Assembly: GCF_002218085.1 (NCBI RefSeq)
Contig: NZ_BDUC01000001.1
Span: 807,955 to 871,954 of the forward strand
Length of the DNA stretch: 64,000 bases
Origin: Tolypothrix sp. NIES-4075
GTDB lineage: Bacteria; Cyanobacteriota; Cyanobacteriia; Cyanobacteriales; Nostocaceae
Direction: 5' to 3'
In this document: positions 17,555 through 27,243 of the stretch, piece after piece
Layout: the number at the start of each line of letters is the position of its first letter
Numbering within the stretch: position 1 is the first letter of the stretch
The notes under the pieces: generated by a model
Seen by the model: the letters and a program-made list of their open reading frames with translations, nothing else
Databases searched by the model: none
Told to the model about the DNA's origin: nothing
Program-made: the position numbers and the translations under genes

Positions 17555-18967
17555 ATGCAAAGACAGCGATCGCTATTAGCCTTGATTTTAGTTATGGTAA
17601 TTGCCGCGATTACGGTGATTGCTACAATTCCGATTCCCTTGGGGCTGGATTTACGCGGAGGTTCACAGCTAACAATTCAGGTGAAACCAACAGCGGAGAT
17701 TAAGCAAATCACCGAACGCGAATTGGAAGCTGTTAAAAGAGTAGTTGAAGGACGTATCAACGGTTTGGGTGTTTCTGAACCAGTGATTCAAACGGTGGGT
17801 ACAGACAAGATTTTAGTGCAACTACCCGGAGTTAACGACCCAGAACAAGCAGAACGAGTTCTGGGAGGTACTGCACAGCTAGAATTTCGTCTGCAAAAAG
17901 CCGGTACGGAAACTCAATTGTTTGCTTTTCAAAGATCGCGAGAAGAATTGAAGGCAAAACAACAAGAATTGATCAAAACTAAAGACGCAGCCGCAATTGC
18001 GAAAAATAAAGAAGAGTTAAAAAATAATAATCAAGCGATCGCTGAATTATTTGAAAGTACCAACCCACCTTTAACTGGTAAATTTCTCAAAGATGCCTAT
18101 GGCGAACCGACTCAAGGCAACAACTGGAATGTTGCCATTCGCTTTGATACCAAAGGTGGGGAATTATTTGCCCAACTGACAAAAAGCCTCGCCGGTACTG
18201 GTCGCAGTATTGGTATATTTTTGGATAATGAAGCCATTAGCGCTCCTAGTGTCGGTCCAGAATTTGCTGCCGCAGGTATTACCGGTGGTGCTGCCGTAAT
18301 TACAGGTAGATTTACCGCACAAGAAGCAAACGACTTAGGTGTGCAGTTACGCGGTGGGGCATTACCCGTACCAGTAGAAATCGCCGAAAGACGCACAGTC
18401 GGCGCAACCTTGGGTAAAGACAGCATTCAACGCAGTATTTATGCTGGTATTGGTGGTCTGAGTTTAGTATTAATTTTTATGGTGGTGTACTATAGACTAC
18501 CAGGATTAATTGCCGACATAGCATTAGTTATCTACTCTTTGCTAACTTGGGCTAGCTTTGCTTTGTTGGGCGTTACTCTCACACTGCCTGGAATTGCCGG
18601 ATTTATTCTTAGTATTGGGATGGCGGTTGATGCTAACGTACTAATTTTTGAGCGCACGCGGGAAGAATTACAATCAGGTAAAAAGCTGTATCGTTCTGTA
18701 GAATCTGGTTTTTACCGAGCATTTTCTAGTATTTTAGATAGCAACGTGACGACATGGATTGCTTGTGCTGCTTTGTTCTGGCTGGGGTCTGGGTTAGTCA
18801 AAGGCTTTGCCCTGACTTTGGCTTTGGGTGTAGCAGTTAGTATGTTTACAGCGATTACCTGTAGTCGGACACTGATGTTTTTGGCAATTTCAATTCCTGC
18901 ATTGAAGAAACCAGAACTTTTCTCTCCTAACCTGCCAGCGTCGAATCAGGCAGAGGTAGCTCAATGA
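17555..18967 (+). CDS. secD: protein translocase subunit SecD
   Basis: 470 aa from the ATG at 17555; an in-frame TTG at 17534 gives seven more residues but is less likely. SecD and SecF use the proton gradient to help pull proteins out of the SecYEG channel, in plasma and perhaps thylakoid membranes. The first membrane helix (LLALILVMVIAAITVI) is followed by IPLGLDLRGGSQL, the conserved D1 region. The large periplasmic part precedes five further membrane helices near the C-terminus with the GIAGFILSIGMAVDANVLIFER signature (split here as GFILSIGMAVDAN and VLIFER). It overlaps secF by four bases (ATGA), indicating coupled translation. Confidence 0.96.
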   Translation: MQRQRSLLALILVMVIAAITVIATIPIPLGLDLRGGSQLTIQVKPTAEIKQITERELEAVKRVVEGRINGLGVSEPVIQTVGTDKILVQLPGVNDPEQAERVLGGTAQLEFRLQKAGTETQLFAFQRSREELKAKQQELIKTKDAAAIAKNKEELKNNNQAIAELFESTNPPLTGKFLKDAYGEPTQGNNWNVAIRFDTKGGELFAQLTKSLAGTGRSIGIFLDNEAISAPSVGPEFAAAGITGGAAVITGRFTAQEANDLGVQLRGGALPVPVEIAERRTVGATLGKDSIQRSIYAGIGGLSLVLIFMVVYYRLPGLIADIALVIYSLLTWASFALLGVTLTLPGIAGFILSIGMAVDANVLIFERTREELQSGKKLYRSVESGFYRAFSSILDSNVTTWIACAALFWLGSGLVKGFALTLALGVAVSMFTAITCSRTLMFLAISIPALKKPELFSPNLPASNQAEVAQ

Positions 18968-19920
18968 AACTAAGTATAAATAAATCGCGATCGCTTTGGT
19001 GGACTGTTTCTGCCGCCATCATCCTCAGTGGTATCATTTCAATGGTGATTTCCTGGCAAACTCCGGGAATCAAAGCACCCCTGCGTCCCAGTTTAGATTT
19101 TATCGGTGGTACGCGCTTGCAGTTTGAACGCGATTGTACAAAACCCGGTAACTGCGATAAACCAATTGATATTACTGCTGTTCGCGAAGTAGCCAAAGAA
19201 CAGGGATTAGGTGATAGCAGCATTCAACTTGCTGGCGATAATGGCGTAACAATTCGCACAAAAGATTTAAATGTCGATCAACGCACCAAATTACAAAATA
19301 GCTTAAGCGAAAAAATCGGCGTTTTTGACCCGCAAAAAAATCAAATTGACTCCGTAGGTCCTACATTAGGGGCAGAATTATTTAGGTCTGGTTTATTAGC
19401 TCTCATTGTCTCTTTTATTGGCATCATCGTCTACATGAGCTTTCGCTTTCAGTTAGACTATGCCGTGTTTGCGATTATTGCTTTGTTTCACGACATCTTG
19501 ATTACAGTAGGGATGTTCTCAATTTTCGGTTTGGTATTTGGCATTGAAGTTGATAGTTTGTTCATTGTTGCCCTACTGACAATCACAGGTTTTTCCGTGA
19601 ATGATACCGTAGTCATTTACGATCGCATTCGCGAAACCGTCAAAACCAATCCTAATCGACCAATTAATGATATTGTAGACGATGCAGTAAACCAAACCTT
19701 AGCACGGTCAATCAACACAACTTTAACCGTGTTGCTGACATTATTTGCTATCTTTCTGTTTGGCGGCGAAACTTTGCATAACTTCGCCCTAGCCTTGATT
19801 GTTGGCTTTACAATGGGCGCTTATTCCAGTATCTTCATCGCCAGTACTCTTTTAGCTTGGTGGCGAGAACGCACCGGTTCATCCACACCCACAGCCACTA
19901 CAGAACCGATGGATGCATAA
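18964..19920 (+). CDS. secF: protein translocase subunit SecF
   Basis: 318 aa. One membrane helix near 10-30, then the periplasmic domain with DFIGGTRLQFE, then a five-helix C-terminal bundle. Signature SVNDTVVIYDRIRE is intact, as is the later NTTLTVLLTL. It starts inside the secD stop (ATGA overlap), so the two are one operon. Low-complexity Thr-rich end. Confidence 0.96.
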   Translation: MKLSINKSRSLWWTVSAAIILSGIISMVISWQTPGIKAPLRPSLDFIGGTRLQFERDCTKPGNCDKPIDITAVREVAKEQGLGDSSIQLAGDNGVTIRTKDLNVDQRTKLQNSLSEKIGVFDPQKNQIDSVGPTLGAELFRSGLLALIVSFIGIIVYMSFRFQLDYAVFAIIALFHDILITVGMFSIFGLVFGIEVDSLFIVALLTITGFSVNDTVVIYDRIRETVKTNPNRPINDIVDDAVNQTLARSINTTLTVLLTLFAIFLFGGETLHNFALALIVGFTMGAYSSIFIASTLLAWWRERTGSSTPTATTEPMDA

Positions 19921-20100
19921 AAGTGAAAGTTAGTAGATAGTGGTTAGTCGATAGTCGATAGTGGTTAGTCGATAGTCGATAATGGTTAATGGATAAGAGT
20001 AATTTTTGACAACCAACACCCAACAACTAACAATTAACAACCAACACCCAACAACTAACAACTAACAACCAACAACTAACACCTAACAACCAACAACCCC
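19921..20100. repeat. repeat pair after secF (GATAGTCGATAG / AACAACTAACAACC)
   Basis: Left arm of GTGGTTAGTCGATAGTCGATAG units, right arm of CAACACCCAACAACTAACAA units. Both arms are made of TTGTTAG-type heptamers in opposite direction. Confidence 0.85.
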
Positions 20101-20107
20101 CTAGCCT

Positions 20108-20500
20108 ATGGATAAATTTGAAAAACCGCCAATCACAGATGCATCTTTTGTTCAACAAGTGCAAAGACTACACCAATTGACAGTATATGGTAGATGGTTG
20201 TTCTGCCTATTTTTGTGGCTTACACTTGCGCCGATTTGCTTGTGGTCTTTGCGTGAAGAAATTGTTTTGTGGCGACAATATTTTACCTGGGTAGCGGTGC
20301 GATATGGACTTTTTTATCATCCATTCTCTACCATTGGTTTAGCTTTTTGTATCGGTATGACTGCTGCTGTTTTAGTTTGGCAAAGTCGGAATATCTTAAT
20401 GGGTTTACCACACCAAGAACAGCAACGTTTAGAAAAACAAGTTTGTCGGATACGCCAGCAAGGATCGAGTCATCCACTATGGAAGTGGATTTGTCAATAA
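20108..20500 (+). CDS. small membrane protein of unknown function
   Basis: 130 aa. Two hydrophobic segments, about 34-53 (LFCLFLWLTLAPICLWSL) and 76-97 (STIGLAFCIGMTAAVLVWQS), with a charged cytoplasmic C-terminal helix (HQEQQRLEKQVCRIRQQG). I recognise no family. It follows secDF on the same strand after a repeat block, so it may be an independent gene. The clear start and membrane pattern support it as real. Confidence 0.65.
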   Translation: MDKFEKPPITDASFVQQVQRLHQLTVYGRWLFCLFLWLTLAPICLWSLREEIVLWRQYFTWVAVRYGLFYHPFSTIGLAFCIGMTAAVLVWQSRNILMGLPHQEQQRLEKQVCRIRQQGSSHPLWKWICQ

Positions 20501-20563
20501 ACCTTGAAGTATAAAATTTTAAAATAGTTGGAATATATACACTATAGGCGATATATAGAAAAA

Positions 20564-20646
20564 TCTGACTTAAGGATAGCCAGTTAATGGTGTTTTGAAT
20601 AGATATACTACTATAGCTATCTTAAAAAAACCTGAGTTAACGATAG
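20564..20646 (+). promoter_or_regulatory. repeated 16-bp motif upstream of a GNAT gene
   Basis: CTGACTTAAGGATAGC at 20564-20579 and CTGAGTTAACGATAGC at 20631-20646 are direct copies with two differences. Between them lies an inverted partial copy (GCTATCTTAA at 20615-20624). The set ends 31 bases ahead of the GNAT start and could be an operator; no binding protein is known. Confidence 0.35.
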
Positions 20647-20677
20647 CAAATATACGGTTTAAATTGGGTACGATGCC

Positions 20678-21142
20678 ATGAATTATACTCAAGTTAGATT
20701 TAGCGATCGCAAGTCGGAAATTGACCTTTACCAACTCCAAGAGCTATTTAATATTGCTGCTTTCTGGGCAAAAGGGCGCAGTATAGAAGATATGGGCATA
20801 GCCATTGCTAACAGTCAGCCAGTAATTACCGTCCGCGATCAAGAACGATTAATTGGCTTTGCTAGGGCAACTTCTGATGGTATCTATCGTGCCACAATTT
20901 GGGATGTTGTGATTCACCCAGACTATCGCGGTACTGGACTGGGAAGCAAATTAGTAGAAACGGTTTTGAGTCATCCGCACATGCACAGAGTTGAGCGCGT
21001 GTATTTGATGACTACATACCAAGAGGGATTCTACAAAAAAATTGGTTTTCAAAGCAATTCCAGCACCACGATGGTGTTATACAACCAACCTAACCTTATG
21101 CCGACTCCGGAAATCCAGCTTCAGGAATCATTAGGGGGATAG
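20678..21142 (+). CDS. GNAT family N-acetyltransferase
   Basis: 154 aa. The acetyl-CoA pyrophosphate-binding motif is HPDYRGTGLGSKLV (about 91-104), preceded by LIGFARATSD and ATIWDVV. It belongs to the same subfamily as the gene at 27244, which is close to plastid GNAT/serotonin N-acetyltransferase-like proteins. Substrate unknown. Its last 47 bases overlap the end of the convergent histidine kinase gene. Confidence 0.85.
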   Translation: MNYTQVRFSDRKSEIDLYQLQELFNIAAFWAKGRSIEDMGIAIANSQPVITVRDQERLIGFARATSDGIYRATIWDVVIHPDYRGTGLGSKLVETVLSHPHMHRVERVYLMTTYQEGFYKKIGFQSNSSTTMVLYNQPNLMPTPEIQLQESLGG

Positions 21143-22013
21143 AAACTTGTAGCCTGCTAAAATGCTCATTTGCTTCGTCGGTGACGGGAGAAACAATTTC
21201 CAGCTTTCCCCCCATCACTTCCAACAAAGTTTGATTTAGTAATAGCCTCATTCCTGGCGAAAAAGGAGCGTTTTGCTTGTCAGTATCAGGTGGTTTATAT
21301 TCAGATTTAATTAAATCTATTGGCTCAATTATAGGGACAGCACTAGTAGGCACATCCAAGCAAATATGAATAAATTTACTTGTAGGTGAAGAAGCAGTTG
21401 AAATAGAAATACTGCCTTCCTCCATCTGAGTAATCGAAGTATCTACCAAATTTAGCAATACTTGCCTTAGCCAGCGAGGATCTGCCAAAACATAAATTTC
21501 TGGATCGGGTGGCAAAAGTTGCAAGGTAAAATTGCGATTTGCCGCCAGCATATAAGTTAAGCTATGAACTTCCTGCAAAACTTCTGCTAAAGATTGGGGT
21601 TGGATATCTAATTTATTGTTGCCGTATTCAGTCCTGGAGACTTTGAGAATTTCATCAATTAACTTGAGTAGCTTGAGCGCACGTTCGTGAGCTTGAGCGA
21701 TAAATTCTCGTTCCTCCGCCGCATCTTCACATAAATCTGACAAAATTAACTGATGTAAACCAATTAAACCATTAAGAGGCGATCGCAATTCATGGGTAGT
21801 CCGTGCTAAAAATCCCGCTTTAAACTGGCTCATTTCCCTTGCCATTTGATACAAAAGCATTATACGCTTCATTTCTTGCTCAAGTGCTGATACATCCTGT
21901 TTCTCAAGCGCTACAGATGAGCTAGACGACGGGAACCTAAACGCAAATAACGCACTCAAACCCAGCCCCAATGCTATTCCCACTCCCAAATATACCCAGT
22001 TACTCCAATCCAT
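21096..22013 (-). CDS. membrane-anchored histidine kinase, degenerate ATPase domain
   Basis: 305 aa. One N-terminal membrane helix (7-26), a short coiled linker, then a HisKA dimer domain with the phosphoacceptor His at residue 74 (ARTTHELRSPLNG). The N box reads LRQVLLNLVDTSI instead of the usual N-(L/A)-x-x-N-A-x-K. I find no DxGxG G1 box; the region reads HICLDVPTSAVPI. The final glycine-rich motif is also weak (LLLNQTLLEVMGGKLEIVS). ATP binding is therefore doubtful, and it may act as a phosphatase or scaffold. No response regulator lies next to it. Its 3' end overlaps the GNAT gene by 47 bases. Confidence 0.8.
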   Translation of the reverse strand: MDWSNWVYLGVGIALGLGLSALFAFRFPSSSSSVALEKQDVSALEQEMKRIMLLYQMAREMSQFKAGFLARTTHELRSPLNGLIGLHQLILSDLCEDAAEEREFIAQAHERALKLLKLIDEILKVSRTEYGNNKLDIQPQSLAEVLQEVHSLTYMLAANRNFTLQLLPPDPEIYVLADPRWLRQVLLNLVDTSITQMEEGSISISTASSPTSKFIHICLDVPTSAVPIIEPIDLIKSEYKPPDTDKQNAPFSPGMRLLLNQTLLEVMGGKLEIVSPVTDEANEHFSRLQVSIPLMIPEAGFPESA

Positions 22014-22481
22014 AAATTTGGCAATATCAAGTTATTAATTAACCATCAAGGCGTAAAATAAAATTCCCAAGTTTTCCGTCCGCTAGTTTCAAACCGTAGA
22101 TGAAGATTTTTCTGTTTCTGATATATTTGAAATTTGAAGAGAAAAATCAGCAGTTTTTATATTCAGCACCCAATGAAGCAAAACTGCCCCATTCCTATCA
22201 CTCAGCATACTCCTTGATTCTGACTTCCTTGGGGAAATTCTAACTTCCGATTACCAAAATTTAGCCCAAAAATATCAGATAAGTCAGAATTCAGAAGTCA
22301 GAATAAAATCAAGTCAAAAATTATACTAAATAATCTTTATATACCGCCAAATCAGAGATTTTGGCGTTCTTGTCTTAAACCCTTCATTCATAAGTTAGTC
22401 CCACAGAATTCTTTTGACTCCTGAATTCTGACTTCTTTCTTGATAAAACAACTTCACAGCTATTTAAGTAATTTTTCTAGC
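22014..22481. other. non-coding stretch with short dispersed repeats
   Basis: AT-rich, no credible gene. Copies of GAATTCTGACTTC/GAAGTCAGAATTC-type words occur in both orientations (near 22288 and 22413), able to pair. The kinase promoter should be at the left end. Confidence 0.5.
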
Positions 22482-23072
22482 TTAGAACTCTAACTTCACT
22501 GCACCTTGACGTAAAATTTGCCAATTTGTCCCAGTCCATTTAGCAACAGTCGAAGGTACACCGATGGCTGGTGTTTCTCCCTGGCATTCTGTTTCTGCTA
22601 AAGTCAGAACATCGGGAAACTGAGCCGCAATTTCTGTTATTGTCTGCAAAGCAGGTTGACCTGACACATTAGCGCTTGTAGTGGCAAGGGGACCTGTTTG
22701 CGCCAAAATAGTTTGAGCGATCGCACTGTTCGGTATCCGCACACCAATTGTCATCGAGTCTGTAGGATTCATTGCTTTTGGCACACACCCTGATGCTGGT
22801 AACACCAATGTCAACGCTCCCGGCAAATACTTATCCATAACTGAGCGCCAAATTTTATACTCTTCATCACTACCTACAACATAAGACCACAAATCCTCTA
22901 CATCTGCTGCCATCAAAATCAAAGGTTTATCTTGGCTGCGTTGCTTCGCTGCAAAAATTAATTCTGCTTTTTCTGGTAGCGCTGCGAGTGCGGGAACGGT
23001 ATCTGTAGGAAAGCTCACCAAAAAGCCAGCGCAAGCACCAGCAATAAGGTCTACTAAAGAAACTTGTGTCAT
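22482..23072 (-). CDS. tsaC: L-threonylcarbamoyladenylate synthase (Sua5/YrdC/TsaC)
   Basis: 196 aa from the ATG at 23072. The frame opens 12 codons earlier (ATG at 23108), but that extension covers a HIP1 site and the family begins MTQVSL... here. Makes threonylcarbamoyl-AMP from Thr, bicarbonate and ATP, first step of t6A at position 37 of ANN-decoding tRNAs. Motifs: SFPTDTVPALAALP, KQRSQDKPL, then SANVSGQPA with the nucleotide-binding serines. Its partner TsaD is at 30472. Confidence 0.93.
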   Translation of the reverse strand: MTQVSLVDLIAGACAGFLVSFPTDTVPALAALPEKAELIFAAKQRSQDKPLILMAADVEDLWSYVVGSDEEYKIWRSVMDKYLPGALTLVLPASGCVPKAMNPTDSMTIGVRIPNSAIAQTILAQTGPLATTSANVSGQPALQTITEIAAQFPDVLTLAETECQGETPAIGVPSTVAKWTGTNWQILRQGAVKLEF

Positions 23073-23232
23073 ATTAACCCGAAGCGATCGCAATTCTGCC
23101 TTGAACACAAGAGCGAACTACATCGCACGACTTTTTTACCTGGATACTTTATACAAACAACACAATAATTGCACCCGTACAGTTATAAAATTTTGTGTAA
23201 ATTATTTTCTCTTGCTAATTGGAAGTTAATTT

Positions 23233-24372
23233 ATGCTGCTATCCACTAACACTTCTAAATGTCCCTCGGTTGAGCGCTTGGTTAAGCTCTGGGCAGAGCG
23301 TTATACAGTTGACGTATCTTCTCTATCCAAAAATCCCAAGTTCTATGGAGAATTGATAAAAGCAGCTTCACCAGAAGCTCGAGGCTTAACCGCAGCTAAA
23401 TTAGTGAATAATGTATTATATGGCACAAATCATCAAGCAGGTATACAGGCGAAATCTCTGTATGAATATATTCCTGACATTATTGATTCTCACTTGGGGC
23501 AGCGAATAAATCAATTTGCCTGCCAAGTGTATGAGAAAGTACTGGACATTTACCAACAGCAGTCTGGTATGGTTGTCACTCCTATAACGACACAAATGTC
23601 AACAGGAAATGTTTCTAACCAGGTTTCTCTTTCATTATCGGCGATACCAAATATAGAAAAGCTGGCAAATGAACTAGAACAATTATTACTGAAATATCAG
23701 GATCAACACGTAACGGCAAAGGATTGGCGCGTCGTTGGCTTTCTGACTACGCTATTCAATTTCAGTAACAAGTTACTTATTAATCAGTTGACATCAGTGG
23801 AGAAAGTTCTGCTGTGTCCCTACTTAAAGTTTGTTGAAGAACAAGTCGCTATCCCCTGGCAGCGAGTCTGTGCAGCTGCCGCTAAACATCAGCTAGGTTC
23901 TCCAGCCTTAACTTTAGTTGAGCAAATGTTGCCTCTGGCTCCTGAGATTGGTTCAACAGTTTACTGCCGACTTTTACAATTATTTCCCGATCATCGTAGC
24001 CTAAGAGGTGGATTGAGCGATCCAGATGTAGCACACTCTTGTCTTCGGGACTTAGATATGTTCCAGGCTTACTTGTGGCTTAGTGTGCTAGAGGAAAGTA
24101 TAAGACCTGTGGAACAGGAACTTGTGCCCTTATGTGTGATGGTCATGCCGAGTGTGGGAGTGAAATGGGGAATGATCGATAAATGGAAACGACTATTAGT
24201 AGATGAAATAGAAACTCGCGTGCAGTTTGAACACAAGCTTCTTTTGCTGAATTACACTCAAGGTATGGAGCAAGCATTCTTTGAAGCGCGTAAGCGCCTA
24301 GGTGACCAAGGTGAGATGATAAAAATTCCCTCTGACCTTCGGGAAAACTTGACTTTTCACCTCAACTCTTAA
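23233..24372 (+). CDS. hypothetical cyanobacterial protein
   Basis: 379 aa, not recognised. Soluble, mainly helical, no signal peptide or membrane span. Early part has PEARGLTAAKLVNN; the middle carries a Leu-rich IEKLANELEQLLLKYQ helix; the C-terminal half has SPALTLVEQMLPLAPEIG and RSLRGGLSDPDVAHSC. Start ATG at 23233 follows GGAAGT. It is divergent from tsaC and convergent with prmC. Confidence 0.65.
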   Translation: MLLSTNTSKCPSVERLVKLWAERYTVDVSSLSKNPKFYGELIKAASPEARGLTAAKLVNNVLYGTNHQAGIQAKSLYEYIPDIIDSHLGQRINQFACQVYEKVLDIYQQQSGMVVTPITTQMSTGNVSNQVSLSLSAIPNIEKLANELEQLLLKYQDQHVTAKDWRVVGFLTTLFNFSNKLLINQLTSVEKVLLCPYLKFVEEQVAIPWQRVCAAAAKHQLGSPALTLVEQMLPLAPEIGSTVYCRLLQLFPDHRSLRGGLSDPDVAHSCLRDLDMFQAYLWLSVLEESIRPVEQELVPLCVMVMPSVGVKWGMIDKWKRLLVDEIETRVQFEHKLLLLNYTQGMEQAFFEARKRLGDQGEMIKIPSDLRENLTFHLNS

Positions 24373-24398
24373 AATCCCAGGACTTACGCAACAGTTTC

Positions 24399-25322
24399 TC
24401 ACGTACTTGTATCTGTTAGCAACGCTCTTGCAACCGCAAAGCGTTCAATTCCCGCTAAATCAGGGTGAATTTCAACGTTGCAATAGCTACCTTGATTTTG
24501 CAACATTTCCCGCACTGCATCCGCCTGTCCTGCCATCATCTCAACCAACCACACGCCACCAGGTCGTAAGTAAGCGGGAGAAATATCTATCAAATGGCGG
24601 ATGCAATCTAAGCCTTCAGCACCACCATCCAGAGCTAGATGTGGTTCATGGTCAACTACTTCTGGTTGCAGCGTAGAAACGGTGCTGGTGGGGATATAAG
24701 GCGGATTTGACACCATGCCGCTAAACTGACCTTTAAGCAATTCTAGCGGCTCCCACCAAGAACCTTGATAAAAGCGAATGCGGTCAGCCAGACCAGAATT
24801 TAAAGCGTTTTTTTGAGCGATCGCCAAAGCATCAAAACTGCAATCAACAGCATGAATTGTTGCAGTCTTAAAGACATCTGCTAATCCAAGAGCGATCGCC
24901 CCACTACCAGTTCCTAAATCCGCCCAGTGACCTTGCTGTAACAGCGGATTTGCCAAGCTTGCAGCCACAGCCAAATCAATCAAACACTCAGTTTCCGGTC
25001 TGGGAATCAAAACCGCACTCGACACCGCGATTTTAAACTGTCGCCAAGGTGTAACCCCGGCAATGTACTGCACTGGCAAGCGGTCATTTAATCGTCTCTG
25101 CCAAAGATGCTCTAAATCTTCTAAAGGTAATTTTAGAGCGATCGCTGACCAGTCTTTAAAAGATTCCAAACGCAATGCCAAGCGGTCTAAACCAGCTACT
25201 TCTTGTAGTAACCAATCTACCTCAGAAACAGAAACATCAGTGGCGATCGCTGCCTTGATTGCTGCATTGCGCCACTGCCAAAGTTGTAAACCAGAAACTA
25301 GATTTGGCTGCTTATCCACCAT
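24399..25322 (-). CDS. prmC: release factor glutamine methyltransferase PrmC (HemK)
   Basis: 307 aa from the ATG at 25322, which lies 10 bases after the stop of the Tic22-like gene; the open frame extends 43 codons further but only by overlapping that gene in another frame. Methylates the GGQ glutamine of RF1/RF2 with SAM. The N-terminal helical domain leads to a Rossmann fold with DLGTGSGAIALGLA (SAM loop) and the catalytic NPPY (VSNPPYIPTS), both intact. Its neighbour makes an operon with it. RF3, which acts at the same step of translation, is also in the window. Confidence 0.94.
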   Translation of the reverse strand: MVDKQPNLVSGLQLWQWRNAAIKAAIATDVSVSEVDWLLQEVAGLDRLALRLESFKDWSAIALKLPLEDLEHLWQRRLNDRLPVQYIAGVTPWRQFKIAVSSAVLIPRPETECLIDLAVAASLANPLLQQGHWADLGTGSGAIALGLADVFKTATIHAVDCSFDALAIAQKNALNSGLADRIRFYQGSWWEPLELLKGQFSGMVSNPPYIPTSTVSTLQPEVVDHEPHLALDGGAEGLDCIRHLIDISPAYLRPGGVWLVEMMAGQADAVREMLQNQGSYCNVEIHPDLAGIERFAVARALLTDTST

Positions 25323-25332
25323 GCCGAGGACG

Positions 25333-26160
25333 TTAAGGACGCTTGGGAGTAGCAGCAGGCTTATTGCCACCAGCAGGAGTAGCAGGCTTATTCCCTTCTC
25401 TGGGAAGTGTCTTGATATATTCTCTCGACTCTGGGGATGGTACCAAAACAACTTGCGAGAGCCAGTTATCGTTTTTATCCTGCAAAGTTTTAATTACACC
25501 GTCTACATCTATTACCTGGATATCAGCTTTAGGATACTTTGACTTCACCTGAGTCAACAAACCTTGTGCGTCTTGCTTGCTTAAAAACAAAGGAATAAGT
25601 TGCTGATTGTCAGCTTTGAGTTGAATTGGCACATATCCTTGTTCTGGTGAAAACCTAACAGCAAAAACAGGCACGCTCTTAAATTGATTTACCTGCTGAC
25701 CGCTTTGACGCAGCAAGTCCATCGCTCCCTTTACCTCCGTATCTACAGGTTTAAAGGCAAATAAAAGGCGGTTTGGCTGATTTTTGGTTTGTTGCAATTG
25801 TTGATAAATTACCCCTAAAGGCACTGCCGTCACTTGTAGGCTTTTGACCACTTCTTCCATTTTCGGGTCTTTGCCTTTGACATTCTGTAATTCCTTAATA
25901 AAGGACTGAGCCTCCTGCCGACTCAGATAAACACCAGTTACAGAACCAGTGGATTTTTGCCCGTTATTACCTTGTGGAAGAGGACGGCTTAAAGGTAAAC
26001 CTTGGGAGTTAGTAATTAAATAAACCGGTACTGAATCGAGTTTCTCTTTGACTTGTTGTTCTGTCAATGCCAGCACTGGGACATTTCCCACAAATACCGT
26101 TCCCAGCAGTGTACTCCCGATTAATCCTAATGTTGCGCCCCAGCGAACCAATGATTTCAT
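25333..26160 (-). CDS. Tic22-like family protein
   Basis: 275 aa from the ATG at 26160; two earlier in-frame Met codons exist. It begins with a signal peptide (LVRWGATLGLIGSTLLGTVFV... LAL), so it is exported. The mature part has two Tic22-type halves (VPVYLITNSQG ... GVYLSRQEAQSFIKELQ, then VPVFAVRF ... PLFLSKQDAQGLL). Cyanobacterial Tic22 homologues are periplasmic proteins linked to outer-membrane protein assembly. A Pro/Ala/Gly-rich tail closes it. It reads into prmC. Confidence 0.87.
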   Translation of the reverse strand: MKSLVRWGATLGLIGSTLLGTVFVGNVPVLALTEQQVKEKLDSVPVYLITNSQGLPLSRPLPQGNNGQKSTGSVTGVYLSRQEAQSFIKELQNVKGKDPKMEEVVKSLQVTAVPLGVIYQQLQQTKNQPNRLLFAFKPVDTEVKGAMDLLRQSGQQVNQFKSVPVFAVRFSPEQGYVPIQLKADNQQLIPLFLSKQDAQGLLTQVKSKYPKADIQVIDVDGVIKTLQDKNDNWLSQVVLVPSPESREYIKTLPREGNKPATPAGGNKPAATPKRP

Positions 26161-27243
26161 GACTTTTCCTCGCATCAATACTTTAATCAAGTCGAACTTT
26201 GGTTGGATTGGCACAGAACCAACTTGTTTTAGTTATAGTATCGTCTTCGCCAATTGACAGCGTTGTTTTCTTAATTTCGCCTTGCTTTTCAGGGAGAAAT
26301 GCTATAGACACATTGATTGCTGCCGTTTTCTACCTTAATTGCACAAAATCTGGAAACTCTCTAATAGATACGGGTGTAGGAGGAATCTGAAAAATTCCCC
26401 ATGCAAGAAAATCTCACAAAAATTAACACCTCTATACCCCCACATCATGAATCCACATACCGTGAAAACTTAGGCTTTTTACAAGCAGCGAAAAATGTCC
26501 TCTACCTTTAAGGCGATAAATGCCATTTTATTGTCTTTTCTGAGGATAGTTGACGCCATTGCCTAATGGATCGTTCCATTAACTTTAATTGTTTATGTGC
26601 TTATTATTACAATAAATTAAATTCAACATTTACCGCCCCAATTAACATAAATGCTTTTTTGTTACATGCTCAAATCAGATATGCCGCCAACTAAAATATG
26701 TATTTTTACTTATTTTATATTAAATATTGATACTTTTTTGATTCCAACCTTTACTCAATTTTTCGTAAAACTCTCAGGAAGTTTTTATTTTTTAATAAAA
26801 AATCATAAAAACCCTAAATTCTGATAATAAATCTAGGGTTCTATGATTAGCATTATAAAATCGGGATGACAGGATTTGAACCTGCGGCATCCTGCTCCCA
26901 AAGCAGGCGCGCTACCAAGCTGCGCTACATCCCGGTTATATTTACCCACATATAGTGGTTAAGCATGAATTTGACATAATTGCTTTGTTTAAAAGCAAAA
27001 CTTTGGTAACGTTACCATATTTTTGCTTTTGCAGAGCAACTATGACATCTTATCAGATTTTCTGGTTGCTTAGTTAATTTATTTCATCGTCAAACTATTT
27101 TGCAAATAATTTGTCAGATGCAAATACAAAAATTTGTCTTTACACCGAGAAATAAGTTAAACGAACCTAGTTCTATGATAAAAATAGGCTTTTACCATCA
27201 TAACTTACTTTTGGTCAGCAAGCATATTTATTTATATCAGGGA
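26161..27243. other. long AT-rich intergenic region holding tRNA-Pro
   Basis: Apart from the tRNA no gene is credible. Left part (26161-26840) would hold the Tic22-like promoter; 26940-27240 is AT-rich without recognised motifs. Confidence 0.6.
26861..26934 (-). tRNA. tRNA-Pro (anticodon TGG)
   Basis: 74 bases with discriminator A. Acceptor stem CGGGATG pairs with CATCCCG. T arm GCAGGTTCAAATCCTGT has the invariant GTTCAAAT. Anticodon loop TTTGGGA gives TGG at positions 34-36, reading CCN proline codons (mostly CCA). CCA is not encoded; the 3' side runs directly into TTTTAT on the minus strand. Confidence 0.95.

Noticed and set aside
25323..25451. Hydrophobic N-terminal extension of PrmC that looked like a membrane anchor.
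   Set aside because: It overlaps the 3' end of the Tic22-like gene in another frame; PrmC is soluble and a start lies 10 bases after that stop.
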